A DNA stretch of 52,968 nucleotides, taken from contig JABDPB010000112.1 of NCBI GenBank assembly GCA_013042995.1, positions 1 through 52,968 on the forward strand. Reading direction: 5' to 3'. Below the pieces are notes generated by a model. That model did no database searches and was not told the origin of the DNA. It saw nothing but the letters and a program-made list of their open reading frames with translations. This stretch comes from Ignavibacteriaceae bacterium (GTDB lineage: Bacteria; Bacteroidota; Ignavibacteria; Ignavibacteriales; Ignavibacteriaceae). A program made the position numbers and the translations under genes. How positions within the stretch are numbered: the first letter of the stretch is position 1; each line of letters begins with the position of its first letter. Shown here piece after piece: positions 33,485-42,107 of this stretch.

Positions 33485-34432
33485 ATGAATGTATTTGGAC
33501 CAATACCATCAAGAAGACTTGGCAGGAGTTTGGGGATAAATAATATTCCACCCAAAACCTGCAGCTACTCATGTGTCTATTGTCAGGTGGGAAGAACAAA
33601 TAAAATGCACATAGAAAGACAGAAATTCTATGAACCCGCAGAAATTTTATATGAAGCTGCTGAAAAAGTTGCCCAATTAAAGAAACTAAATAAGCCAATA
33701 GATTATTTAACATTTGTTCCCGACGGAGAACCCACATTAGATATAAACCTTGGGTACATAATTGATCTGCTAAAATCATTAAACATAAAAATAGCTGTAA
33801 TTACTAACGGATCTCTTCTTTGGAAAAAAGATGTTCGGGAAGATTTGTTCAAATCAGATCTTGTATCTATAAAGATCGATTCGGTCATTGAAAAAATTTG
33901 GCGCAAGATTAATCGCCCGCATCATAAACTTGCACTAAGCAAACTAATAGAAGGAATTGATGACTTTTGTCGCCATTTTAAAGGTAACTTATTAACCGAA
34001 ACAATGCTTGTTGGGGGTATAAATGACACTGAGGAATCACTAGTTGGAACAGCAGAATTAATAAATTGGATTGAACCTGCAACAGCTTACTTACTTATTC
34101 CAACAAGACCACCTGCCGAAAGCTGGGTTATACCACCCTCGAATGAAGTAATTAACAAAGCCTTTCAAATTTTTAACGAGAGAATAAACAAGGTAGAATT
34201 AATATCCGGATACGAAGGTAATGATTTTACATATACCGGTGATCTTGAGGAAGAATTGTCAAGCACACTGTCTGTACATCCGATGAGGGAAGATGCGGTT
34301 GAAACTTTAATTGCTGAAGGTATGGAAGACCAATCGGTTCTAAAAAAGCTTCTGCATGAAGGAAAAGTTGTTGAAGTAGAATACAATGGTAAAAAATACC
34401 TTCAAAGAAATTTTAGTAAAAACTCAACTTAG
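33485..34432 (+). CDS. radical SAM protein (315 aa)
   Basis: The ATG at 33485 was chosen; a TTG at 33464 would overlap the preceding gene. The cluster motif is CSYSCVYCQVG. The GEPTLD and ITNGSLLW segments continue the partial TIM barrel, and the C-terminal part (HPMREDAVETLIAEGM...VEYNGKKYLQRN) resembles a small winged helix. This matches the small archaeal/anaerobe family related to wyosine or NifB-like enzymes. The reaction is unknown. With the NifX-like gene before it, cofactor synthesis is possible. Confidence 0.85.
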   Translation: MNVFGPIPSRRLGRSLGINNIPPKTCSYSCVYCQVGRTNKMHIERQKFYEPAEILYEAAEKVAQLKKLNKPIDYLTFVPDGEPTLDINLGYIIDLLKSLNIKIAVITNGSLLWKKDVREDLFKSDLVSIKIDSVIEKIWRKINRPHHKLALSKLIEGIDDFCRHFKGNLLTETMLVGGINDTEESLVGTAELINWIEPATAYLLIPTRPPAESWVIPPSNEVINKAFQIFNERINKVELISGYEGNDFTYTGDLEEELSSTLSVHPMREDAVETLIAEGMEDQSVLKKLLHEGKVVEVEYNGKKYLQRNFSKNST

Positions 34433-34496
34433 ATACTAGAATAAAATTTTAGCAGCAGATAAATAAATTTTTGAATCAACTAATAAGGAGATTAAA

Positions 34497-34739
34497 ATGG
34501 CTTATTTAATAAACGAAGACTGCATTAACTGCGGTGCTTGTGAACCCGAGTGTCCTAACGAAGCAATTGCAGAAGGAGATCCTATATACGCTATAAATCC
34601 TGATCTTTGTACTGAATGTGTGGGTTATCATGATGAGTCACAGTGCATAAGTGTCTGCCCCGTTGATTGCATCGAACCTAATTTGGATTACGAAGAGACA
34701 AAAGAACAACTGCTGAAGAAAAAAGAATCTATAGGCTAG
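34497..34739 (+). CDS. 2[4Fe-4S] ferredoxin, YfhL/Allochromatium type (80 aa)
   Basis: TAAGGAGATT precedes the ATG. The first cluster motif is Cys9-Cys12-Cys15-Cys19 (CINCGACEPEC). The second has the long insertion typical of the Chromatium-type group: CTECVGYHDESQCISVC (Cys38, 41, 50, 54), with an additional Cys58. These low-potential ferredoxins carry electrons in anaerobic redox reactions, and the radical SAM enzyme upstream is a possible partner. Confidence 0.93.
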   Translation: MAYLINEDCINCGACEPECPNEAIAEGDPIYAINPDLCTECVGYHDESQCISVCPVDCIEPNLDYEETKEQLLKKKESIG

Positions 34740-34839
34740 AAATCGTTTTAAATAGCACAAAAATCAAAAACAAATCTTACGATTATTTTGAAAAACGTTG
34801 AATGTAATTATTCATACTAAAAAATAAAGGAGGCTTGTA

Positions 34840-35316
34840 ATGAAAAAGCTCAATATTGAAGAGAAGGAAATATTCTCTCTCCTAACTTCAAAGCAGGTGG
34901 CTGAGATTAGTGAGTTTGCCGTAATTAAAGACTTTGAAGAAGGTCAAATAATTTATGATCCGAAAGAATCGGCAAGAGATTTATATATTCTATTGGAAGG
35001 TGAGGTATCATTAAGAATACCCAGTAAGCAAGACACGAGTTTTGATAAGTTCTCACTCGAAATAGAAATTATTTCAAACCATGGCGAATTGTTCGGCCCT
35101 AACTTGTTGTTCGGGTTGAAAAGATATATGACCAGAGCAAGGGTTAAAAAACCCTCAAAAATTATGATGATTGATGCTGAAAGATTTCTACATATTATCA
35201 GGAAAAACAGAAGTGAATTCGTAATTATGTCGTACTTAGCAAAAGTATATTTCCAGAGATATATAAATACAATGAAAGAGTTGGAAGAGTTCACTGAGCA
35301 TACTAGTACTGTCTAG
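34840..35316 (+). CDS. cyclic-nucleotide-binding-domain protein without DNA-binding domain (158 aa)
   Basis: AAAGGAGGCTTG gives a strong ribosome binding site. The sequence follows the Crp/Fnr effector fold (FEEGQIIYDPKESARDLYILLEGEVSLRI, GELFGPNLLFGLKRYMTRARVKKPSKIMMIDAERF, ending in a long helix) but stops before any helix-turn-helix. It may sense a ligand and act through a partner. The cAMP-contact Arg is not evident. The neighbouring universal stress protein gene may be functionally linked. Confidence 0.8.
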   Translation: MKKLNIEEKEIFSLLTSKQVAEISEFAVIKDFEEGQIIYDPKESARDLYILLEGEVSLRIPSKQDTSFDKFSLEIEIISNHGELFGPNLLFGLKRYMTRARVKKPSKIMMIDAERFLHIIRKNRSEFVIMSYLAKVYFQRYINTMKELEEFTEHTSTV

Positions 35317-35435
35317 ATACTTACAGAAAAATTTATTTTTGTTTTCATCATTGAATTAAATTTGTTCTTACAGCATTGGTTTTTATTCTTTAATGTTATT
35401 AAACTTTAGGTGGACTTATTATAAAGATTGGTAAC

Positions 35436-36356
35436 ATGATTAAACTAAACAAAATCCTTTTCCCAACAGATTTTTCCAGATGTGCAGACCAGGCATTAGA
35501 GCATGCTGTATTTCTTGCTGAAAAATACGATGCTGAAATTCACGTTTTGCATGCTGTTACTTTATTCAACGATCAGGCGGGAGTTGTAAATGATGAGTTC
35601 GAAGAAACTGAGGAGATGATTAAAAAGCTTGAGGATATTGCTGAAATTCAGTTAAATAAAGTAACCGATGCGCATGAAAATGATGATATTAAAATCATAA
35701 AAGCTCAAACAAGAGGAATTTCTGCTGCGCCAGCGATATTAGATTATGCATCTGAAAACTTAATTGATCTCATTGTTATTGGAACTCATGGCAGACGGGG
35801 TTTGGGACACTTTTTTTTGGGAAGTGTTGCAGAAGAAATTGTTCGGATGTCTGAATGCCCTGTGTTTACAATACGCGAGGCAGAAAAACCGACCCATCCT
35901 AAGGCAAAGGAAAATATTCTTGTCCCCGTTGATTTTTCTGAACATAGCCGAAATGCATTAGCAAATGCAAAAGAAATTGCAAAATCTTACCAGGCAAAAA
36001 TTCATCTTCTGCACATAATTGAAGAGACTATTCATCCTGCATATTCGTTATCGGGCAAATCATCAATTTTTGATATCGTACCTAACATTAAAGAAGATTG
36101 TGAAAAAAGATTGAGTAAAATGATTAGTGAAACAATCGGGGATGAAGTTAAAACAGAAATAAAAATTGTCAGCGGACAGGCTGCAAACGAAATCATCAAT
36201 TATGCAAAAACCAACACAATGGATTTAATTGTAATTGCAACACACGGTTTAACTGGATTAGAGCACCTGCTATTAGGCAGCACAACGGAAAAAGTAGTTA
36301 GAATGGCAAGTTGCCCGGTGTTTACTGTAAAATCTTTTGGAAAGAGTCTGATTTGA
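35436..36356 (+). CDS. tandem universal stress protein (two UspA domains, 306 aa)
   Basis: Two UspA units are joined. The first ends in GTHGRRGLGHFFLGSVAEEIVR and the second in ATHGLTGLEHLLLGSTTEKVVR. Both keep the ATP-binding G-x2-G-x9-G(S/T) loop, though the second has E for one Gly. Tandem Usp proteins respond to energy or redox stress. It is followed by a strong terminator. Confidence 0.93.
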   Translation: MIKLNKILFPTDFSRCADQALEHAVFLAEKYDAEIHVLHAVTLFNDQAGVVNDEFEETEEMIKKLEDIAEIQLNKVTDAHENDDIKIIKAQTRGISAAPAILDYASENLIDLIVIGTHGRRGLGHFFLGSVAEEIVRMSECPVFTIREAEKPTHPKAKENILVPVDFSEHSRNALANAKEIAKSYQAKIHLLHIIEETIHPAYSLSGKSSIFDIVPNIKEDCEKRLSKMISETIGDEVKTEIKIVSGQAANEIINYAKTNTMDLIVIATHGLTGLEHLLLGSTTEKVVRMASCPVFTVKSFGKSLI

Positions 36357-36383
36357 CTGAATTAAGATATATTAATTAAAAAA

Positions 36384-36403
36384 CCCCCGCTGAAAAACGG
36401 GGG
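36384..36403. terminator. bidirectional terminator between convergent genes
   Basis: CCCCCG and CGGGGG flank an eight-base loop, with A-rich sequence before and CTTAATTTTTT after. It serves the plus-strand stress-protein gene and the minus-strand gene at 36423. Confidence 0.85.
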
Positions 36404-36422
36404 CTTAATTTTTTAAATTTCT

Positions 36423-36899
36423 TTATTGCTCTTCAGTTCTCATCAGAGGAATGGTCGACATTCTTACAACATCAATTAAAGCAATTATTCTATTATCAAT
36501 CTGATAGAATTTACCTACAAGTGGTGCCGGTAATACTTCAAACATTTTATCTAAATACTCTTTTCTTGTATCCAATATTTTCTGATCATGTTCCAGCGCT
36601 CTATCAAGTAGACCTTTTGCTGTTTCATTGTCCATTCCATAGTAATTAATCATGTAGTCTTCAATCAACTTAACATTTTCATCAATAAGAGCATCGTAAG
36701 CTGCATCGTACTCATCATATAGAGGCCAAAAAACCTCTGCCTGCTCTTCTGTTAACTCAAGATATTCTTTTACAATCATTTTAGATTCTGCTTGAATATC
36801 TTTTTTTATCATTTCAACGTAATCAGATTCAAAGCTTTCTATTTGCCCAAACAGAGAAACTGAAAAAAGCAGCAAAGGAAAAATTATGAGTTTTTTCAT
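36423..36899 (-). CDS. secreted Spy/LTXXQ-like helical protein (158 aa)
   Basis: The ATG at 36899 follows AAGGATATG and starts a signal peptide (MKKLIIFPLLLFSVSLFGQ). The mature part is strongly charged and helical, with an ELTEEQAEVFWPLYDEYDAAYDALIDENVKLI segment reminiscent of the LTxxQ motif of Spy/CpxP periplasmic chaperones. The relation is weak and the function is unproven. It shares the strand of the DUF2141 gene upstream but is 113 bases away. Confidence 0.6.
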   Translation of the reverse strand: MKKLIIFPLLLFSVSLFGQIESFESDYVEMIKKDIQAESKMIVKEYLELTEEQAEVFWPLYDEYDAAYDALIDENVKLIEDYMINYYGMDNETAKGLLDRALEHDQKILDTRKEYLDKMFEVLPAPLVGKFYQIDNRIIALIDVVRMSTIPLMRTEEQ

Positions 36900-37012
36900 T
36901 TTACATATCCTTAAATTATTAATTGTATAAGGTTCGTTTAATAAATGTCCCCTTTTCATTATGTAAAATATTAAATGATGAAGGAATAACAAATATTTAA
37001 GGCTTTTAACTT

Positions 37013-37447
37013 TTAATCAACAATTATTTCCACAGACATATCTTGTCTATCTAATAAGAACTTGGCACTCTCCCAACTAGGTGGGCCAAACCACCCACTT
37101 GCATCATTTGAGTACCCATAATCTTCAGTAGGGATACCAAGAAAATTTGTATCTATCTCACCATCGCTGTTTTCATCATGAAAAACCTTAATTGCATAGT
37201 AACCATATTCGAGAGAATCAATCTTTAGAATAACCTCATTGTTAATAATTGGTAAAACCTTTCCTATATAAACCGAATCATCGCTTTCGTAAACATCTTC
37301 TGAATTATCTATAGCAAAACGGCAGTCTCCGATATCATTTGAAAAGCCTGTGATTTTTATACTTATAGAACCCATTCCGCCCGGGTCGTCACTCAAATTT
37401 TGTGCAAACGATGTTTGAAACAATAAGAAAATTAAAATGAATTGCAT
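37013..37447 (-). CDS. secreted DUF2141 protein (144 aa)
   Basis: A short signal peptide (MQFILIFLLFQTSFAQ) is followed by a beta-rich domain with GDCRFAI, YYAIKVFHDENSDGEIDTNFLGIPTEDYGYSNDA and FGPPSWESAKF, the DUF2141 pattern. DUF2141 proteins are exported and of unknown function, and often occur beside carotenoid or lipid genes in Bacteroidota. It lies 83 bases downstream of crtU on the same strand, so it may be at the end of the carotenoid transcription unit. Confidence 0.8.
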   Translation of the reverse strand: MQFILIFLLFQTSFAQNLSDDPGGMGSISIKITGFSNDIGDCRFAIDNSEDVYESDDSVYIGKVLPIINNEVILKIDSLEYGYYAIKVFHDENSDGEIDTNFLGIPTEDYGYSNDASGWFGPPSWESAKFLLDRQDMSVEIIVD

Positions 37448-37530
37448 AGTAATAAATCATTATGGTAAAATTTTTCTCTTCACAACAAAAGTAGATAACA
37501 TAAGGTTCAATAAACTATAGATATTTTAAA

Positions 37531-39045
37531 TTAGCTTAATATACCCTTCAAAGGCACTGAAAATATTGTTTCTTGTTGTAACCCCTCTTGCTCAATAATT
37601 TTATTTGCACAATAAAGTGCTGATGTTGTTGCAGCCTCCATAAGCATTGCTGGGCTCTCAAGCTTCACCCAATCGCCAGCAAGAAAAAGATTATTTACAT
37701 TAGCTTTTACCGTTGGACGATTCTTGTATAGATTTGTATGGAACGCTGTAAAGTCGTCTTTTACCTGAAGGTATTCATATTTTATCTTATAACCTTTTAT
37801 TTCAGGAAAGTATTCTTCAAACTCTTTAAGGAATTGATTTCTTACTTCTGCTTCAGGGAAATCATCCGGCAGTGCATAGGAATGAAGCTCAAAAATTCCA
37901 CCTCCGTTTTTCTTTACCCAATCTTCACTTGTTTTTTCCATTCTGTGATAGATTGTAACTGAATCAAGTATTTCTAATGCATCAGTGAATATGAAAAAAG
38001 GAACACCTTGTCTGATATCTTTATCAATCCAAACCCGCAAAACAGAATAACGTTGTGATTGCTTAAGATTTATAATCTGATTATAGAATTCATGATGCTC
38101 ATTCTTAAAGTAATCTGAATTTTGAATAATATTTTTTGTTCCTTTCACATCAGAAGCAATAATTGCATAGTCAAATTGCTCATTATTGATTATAAATTGA
38201 TTACCATCTTTTCTGAAGGAAGTTATTTTCGAATCGAGTAAAATAGATGATTTATACTTGCTTAAATATTCTTTAGCTGGATTCCAGAGTGTATCTTCAA
38301 AATCATCGTTCAGAACGTCGTATAACAATCCAAGATCATTGCTGAGAAAATAGGAATGAAAACTTTTTATCAACTCTGCCATTGATATATATTGCGGTTC
38401 CGCAAAAAAAGCTCTCGAAAACGTTGTGAACATTAGTTGCATTTCAGGAGGCAACTTAACTTCATTTGCAAAATCTTTGAATGAAACTTTATCAAATATT
38501 GAAAATGTTTTTTCGCGATTGTAACTCAACAACGAAGTCATCTTCCTGAAGCCCGGATTCAGCATAGCATCTTTGTATGAATAAATCCCCGTTTTTGCCA
38601 TGCTGAGTATATTAAGAATGGGAACTGTGCTGATATCTTTGAAACCAAAATTACCATAATCCTTAGTAAGTATTAAATAGTCATCAATAGGAATGAGATA
38701 TTTGAATGCATCAATTTTTTTAAGGAGGTTACGAAGATTATAATACTGTCGAAAGAAAGCGTGGAACCCATGTTCAACATTAGTTGAAAAACCATCTTCA
38801 AAACTTACTGGCCAAGATCCAACTTTGCCGCCTAAATATTTTTCCTTTTCAAAAATCTTTACTGCAAAGCCTCTTTCAGCCAGAAAAATTGCTGCAGAAA
38901 CTCCAGCCAATCCACCGCCAATAATCCCAACACTTTTTTCATTTGAGAGTTTTTCCGGAAGAACAGAGTCAATTTTGTTTAGCTGGATTTTGTACCCGCC
39001 AAGCTTCTTCTCAATTCTTTTTGATATAATTGATTTGATACTCAT
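37531..39045 (-). CDS. crtU: CrtU-like carotene desaturase/methyltransferase (aromatic ring-forming, 504 aa)
   Basis: FAD-binding GGGLAG motif in VGIIGGGLAGVSAAIFLAERG (about residues 38-59), then GGKVGSW and the CrtU-characteristic HGFHAFFRQYYNLRNLL. Further on, FSRAFFAEPQYISMAELIKSFHSYFL and the LLYDVL-DDFEDTLWNPA stretch resemble actinobacterial and green-sulfur CrtU. The enzyme turns a beta-ionone ring into an aromatic ring by desaturation and methyl migration. It ends the ten-gene carotenoid operon, six bases after the methyltransferase gene. Confidence 0.85.
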   Translation of the reverse strand: MSIKSIISKRIEKKLGGYKIQLNKIDSVLPEKLSNEKSVGIIGGGLAGVSAAIFLAERGFAVKIFEKEKYLGGKVGSWPVSFEDGFSTNVEHGFHAFFRQYYNLRNLLKKIDAFKYLIPIDDYLILTKDYGNFGFKDISTVPILNILSMAKTGIYSYKDAMLNPGFRKMTSLLSYNREKTFSIFDKVSFKDFANEVKLPPEMQLMFTTFSRAFFAEPQYISMAELIKSFHSYFLSNDLGLLYDVLNDDFEDTLWNPAKEYLSKYKSSILLDSKITSFRKDGNQFIINNEQFDYAIIASDVKGTKNIIQNSDYFKNEHHEFYNQIINLKQSQRYSVLRVWIDKDIRQGVPFFIFTDALEILDSVTIYHRMEKTSEDWVKKNGGGIFELHSYALPDDFPEAEVRNQFLKEFEEYFPEIKGYKIKYEYLQVKDDFTAFHTNLYKNRPTVKANVNNLFLAGDWVKLESPAMLMEAATTSALYCANKIIEQEGLQQETIFSVPLKGILS

Positions 39046-39050
39046 ATTTT

Positions 39051-39785
39051 TTATTGAGGTTTCTGTGCTGTGAATGTGTGAAGAATAGGTTTTCGCCAGC
39101 TTTCGAGCGGTGTATGTTTTACATTCTCAAAGCCAGCTTTTTTCAGCAGTTCTGTAAACTCATTTGGAGATAGAAATGTCTCAACACTTTTAATCAAATA
39201 ACGAAAAATTTTTGTTGAGCCGGTTGTTAGTCCGGCAAAAGGGACTATCAAAAAGTTTCCTAAAAATTTCCAGTAAAGTTTTGAGACAAAAGATTTACTG
39301 ATTGAGTATTCGTGAAAGCAGATTTTACCACCGGGCTTTAAAACGCTGTGGAGATTTCTAACGCACTTTTCAAAATCAGGCATATTGCGGATTCCATAAG
39401 CCATAAAAATTGCATCTAAGCTGTCTTCACTCAAATCCAGATTCATAACATCCTGCTGAACAAAAGTGACTTTATCTTCGCTGAATTTTTGAATGAGCTT
39501 TTCTCTCGCCGCTTGAAGCATCCCCTCTGAGTTATCGATACCGATTACTTTACCTTCGGGAAGATTATTCAAACAAGCAATGGTTGATTTCCCCGTTCCA
39601 CAGCATAAATCAGCAAGGTATTCGTTACCTTTCAAATTCAATCTTTCAACGCTAGTCTCTAAATCTTTTTGATATCCCTGGCTCAGAGAAGTTGCAATAT
39701 CATATCGCTTTGCAATCCTGTTAAATTCGGATGGTACTTCCTTTTTGTTTTGGATTAAGGTATCAGATGTGTGTTCGGTCATCAT
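39051..39785 (-). CDS. UbiE/MenG-like methyltransferase (244 aa)
   Basis: Motif I DLCCGTGKSTIACL, then IGIDNSEGMLQAAREKL, MAYGIRNMPDFEKCVRNLHSVLKPGG and a C-terminal LKKAGFENVKHT. All fit the UbiE group that methylates quinones. Its position between crtU and a Rieske oxygenase suggests a carotenoid or other tailoring role. Streptomyces crtTUY clusters also place a methyltransferase-like gene beside crtU. It overlaps the Rieske gene by four bases. A menaquinone role cannot be excluded. Confidence 0.75.
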   Translation of the reverse strand: MMTEHTSDTLIQNKKEVPSEFNRIAKRYDIATSLSQGYQKDLETSVERLNLKGNEYLADLCCGTGKSTIACLNNLPEGKVIGIDNSEGMLQAAREKLIQKFSEDKVTFVQQDVMNLDLSEDSLDAIFMAYGIRNMPDFEKCVRNLHSVLKPGGKICFHEYSISKSFVSKLYWKFLGNFLIVPFAGLTTGSTKIFRYLIKSVETFLSPNEFTELLKKAGFENVKHTPLESWRKPILHTFTAQKPQ

Positions 39786-40765
39786 TCCCCATTAAGTTTT
39801 TTTCTCCAGAATTTTCTGAAGCTGAGAGAAACCTCATCTCCCTTCACACTGACTTCGTGAAGATTTCCGTTTGCACGCTCAAGTATTTTTTGATTTGATG
39901 TGAGAAAATCAATATCCTCTGTTACTATCTTTTCGGACTTTTTCCCCATAAAATATTTTGCGAAAGCCGGCAGCTTTGAGAAAATATTTTTCCATAAAGT
40001 TATTTGCATCATATTTACATGCTCATCATCAACCTGATAAACGTGTTCAAGTATTAATAATATTCTATCTTTAAAGTGAATTTCAAGTCGTGAAATGTTA
40101 GGATAATAAAACCTTATTATTGTTCCGATATTTTCTTCTTTGCCGAAATAAGTTTTTTCTGCTATTGTTCCAACGTTTGCACGTTTATAAAATCCCTCAA
40201 CACCGTCATCAAGAATTTTAAGATTGAAATCAGCAGGATGTTCCTGTATCTGTCCCATAAAAGATTTAATCGAGTTGCGGTGGACGTAAGCTATATGATA
40301 TGGATCAATCAAACTTTCTGCAGTTGATTCGAGATCTGCTTTAAAAGTGTATGATTTATACGTAAAAGGCCATTCATTCATCTCGGGAATGCTTATTGGT
40401 TTAACTTCGCTTGCTTTTTCCGGCTCGCCAATAAATATCCAAACCCATCTGTTAAAATCTTGCACAGGATATGACTTTATTTTTGCTGTTGGAGGAATTT
40501 TATCTCCCTCAAGCTGCGAAGGTATTTTAACACAGGAACCACTTTTATCATATTCCCAGCCGTGGTAGCCGCAAACAACTCTTTCTTTATCTAAATATCC
40601 CAGGGAGAGATTTACATTCCTGTGACAGCACCTATCTTCTAAAGCAGTTATAGATTTATCAGGATTACGGAACAGAACTATTTCCTCACTAAGTATCTTA
40701 TATTTTTTAATTTCGTTTTTTAGTTCATTAGAAGGACAAACTAAATACCATTTATTAACTAACAT
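39782..40765 (-). CDS. Rieske non-heme iron oxygenase (327 aa)
   Basis: The Rieske motif is Cys46-x-His48 and Cys65-x2-His68 (CCHRN...CGYHGW), and the mononuclear iron site appears as DPYHIAYVHRN. The arrangement and length resemble chlorophyllide/pheophorbide a oxygenase-type enzymes and the Rieske enzymes linked to carotenoid ring oxidation. As I recall, the cyanobacterial synechoxanthin pathway uses such an enzyme on aromatic carotenoid methyl groups. Oxidation of the aromatic end group is inferred from position. It overlaps the cyclase gene by 11 bases. Confidence 0.8.
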   Translation of the reverse strand: MLVNKWYLVCPSNELKNEIKKYKILSEEIVLFRNPDKSITALEDRCCHRNVNLSLGYLDKERVVCGYHGWEYDKSGSCVKIPSQLEGDKIPPTAKIKSYPVQDFNRWVWIFIGEPEKASEVKPISIPEMNEWPFTYKSYTFKADLESTAESLIDPYHIAYVHRNSIKSFMGQIQEHPADFNLKILDDGVEGFYKRANVGTIAEKTYFGKEENIGTIIRFYYPNISRLEIHFKDRILLILEHVYQVDDEHVNMMQITLWKNIFSKLPAFAKYFMGKKSEKIVTEDIDFLTSNQKILERANGNLHEVSVKGDEVSLSFRKFWRKKLNGE

Positions 40766-41441
40766 TTAACTCACTGTTTTTTCTTAATAAAAATTTAAAA
40801 AGACTTGTATTCATCCAGAGCAAAGATATTCCATAGAAAAAGTCTTCAACAGGAATTGTAATTATTCTAAAATCAAGCTGATACTCAACACCGTAAGTAA
40901 CAACCGGTCGCCAGGTTAAAAACCCATTAAATATTAATGTAAAAATAACAATTAGTAATAGGTAAAAGTAAAACCTTTTATCAAAAAGTAGATTTGTTTT
41001 CAGAAACTGATCAACAATGTTTGCAAGAAAGATGAAAGATAGTGTTAATCCGGTATATTGCTTTCCTATTGAGAAGAAATAAATTCCTGCTGGTAAGGTG
41101 AGATATAGAAATGTTCTCAGCCAGTTCAGATTAAGAGTTTTTTCTTTTACCCGTCTGACGATCATTTCCCAGGTAAACAAACAGGCAAACGGAACAGTAA
41201 TGAAAAATAAAATTTCTTCAATTGGAAGGTTGATAATTTTAATCCCGGAAACGTATTTTGGATTGAAATGCCAATGAGTTCCTGTGACAAAAATATCCCA
41301 CAGTAAGAAAGGAATTGCAGGAATTGCAATTGCAATTAAAAGTGTTTTTAGGTGATGCCAGATATAGCAGCATTTTAATGAGCCAAAAAATGCAGGACCA
41401 CTTATCACAATTAGATTAAAAATTAGATATTCAAAATTCAT
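40755..41441 (-). CDS. crtYcd: fused lycopene cyclase (CrtYcd/CarA type, 228 aa)
   Basis: An integral-membrane protein with about seven helices in two homologous halves. Each half has the P-x-E-(E/D) signature: LPIEEILFF in the first and IPVEDFFYG in the second. This heterodimer-derived cyclase adds beta rings to lycopene or gamma-carotene. With CruF in the same operon, one ring and one open hydroxylated end is the likely outcome. It follows cruF after 21 bases. Confidence 0.88.
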   Translation of the reverse strand: MNFEYLIFNLIVISGPAFFGSLKCCYIWHHLKTLLIAIAIPAIPFLLWDIFVTGTHWHFNPKYVSGIKIINLPIEEILFFITVPFACLFTWEMIVRRVKEKTLNLNWLRTFLYLTLPAGIYFFSIGKQYTGLTLSFIFLANIVDQFLKTNLLFDKRFYFYLLLIVIFTLIFNGFLTWRPVVTYGVEYQLDFRIITIPVEDFFYGISLLWMNTSLFKFLLRKNSELNVS

Positions 41442-41462
41442 TTTGAAGAGTAGTTAAATAAA

Positions 41463-42107
41463 TCAGAGAATTAAATATAATGCCACGAAAAACAAGAATT
41501 GCATAATAAAATAATATTTTGGTACATCATCAGATATTTTAACTTTTAAAAAATTATAAAGAACTGCAGAGAGAGTTCCGATTACAAACCATGAAATGTA
41601 ATTTTGAGTTGGTACTATTCCGCCCTCCCAATCCCAATAATCTAACGCTATGGCTACAGGTTCTAAAATAAAATCAAAAGTTACAGATAGCAAACCGGCA
41701 ATTAGGGGAAGCAGAAATTTATTTTTAGTCAGGCTTGCTGAGATTATTGTTGCCCCCAGAATAATCAACGCCCAGTTAATACCTATTATAACAGGAACAC
41801 TAAATAATTTGGGCCCAAGTACTGATCCGTAAGTGTAATCTCCAAAAACCAGTCCGGTTTTTACACCAATTGCCTCAAGTATAAAGGTTAAAAAGAAGGT
41901 TATAAAAAACCAGTAATAAAAGCTTTTATTCACGCGATGAAAAAATGATATGAAAACAACCAGTGACGTAACAACTAATGTGAAAGGAGTAAGAAATAGC
42001 ATAATTTCACGCAATTGCGAAATCGTATGCCCCACAATGCCTACAAAAAATATAAGCACTAGCAGGATTATCACCGGCTTTTCCCTTAAATATATCTTCC
42101 TTTCCAT
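41463..42107 (-). CDS. cruF: CruF-like carotenoid 1',2'-hydratase (DUF422, 214 aa)
   Basis: A seven-helix membrane protein with the CruF signature EAIGVKTGLVFGDYTYGSVLG, followed by VPVIIGINWALI and a C-terminal DFILEPVAIALDYWDWEGG. The family hydrates the open psi-end of gamma-carotene, giving the 1'-hydroxyl that is later glycosylated. The start overlaps the glycosyltransferase by 22 bases, an arrangement also seen for cruF/cruG in other bacteria. Confidence 0.9.
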   Translation of the reverse strand: MERKIYLREKPVIILLVLIFFVGIVGHTISQLREIMLFLTPFTLVVTSLVVFISFFHRVNKSFYYWFFITFFLTFILEAIGVKTGLVFGDYTYGSVLGPKLFSVPVIIGINWALIILGATIISASLTKNKFLLPLIAGLLSVTFDFILEPVAIALDYWDWEGGIVPTQNYISWFVIGTLSAVLYNFLKVKISDDVPKYYFIMQFLFFVALYLIL

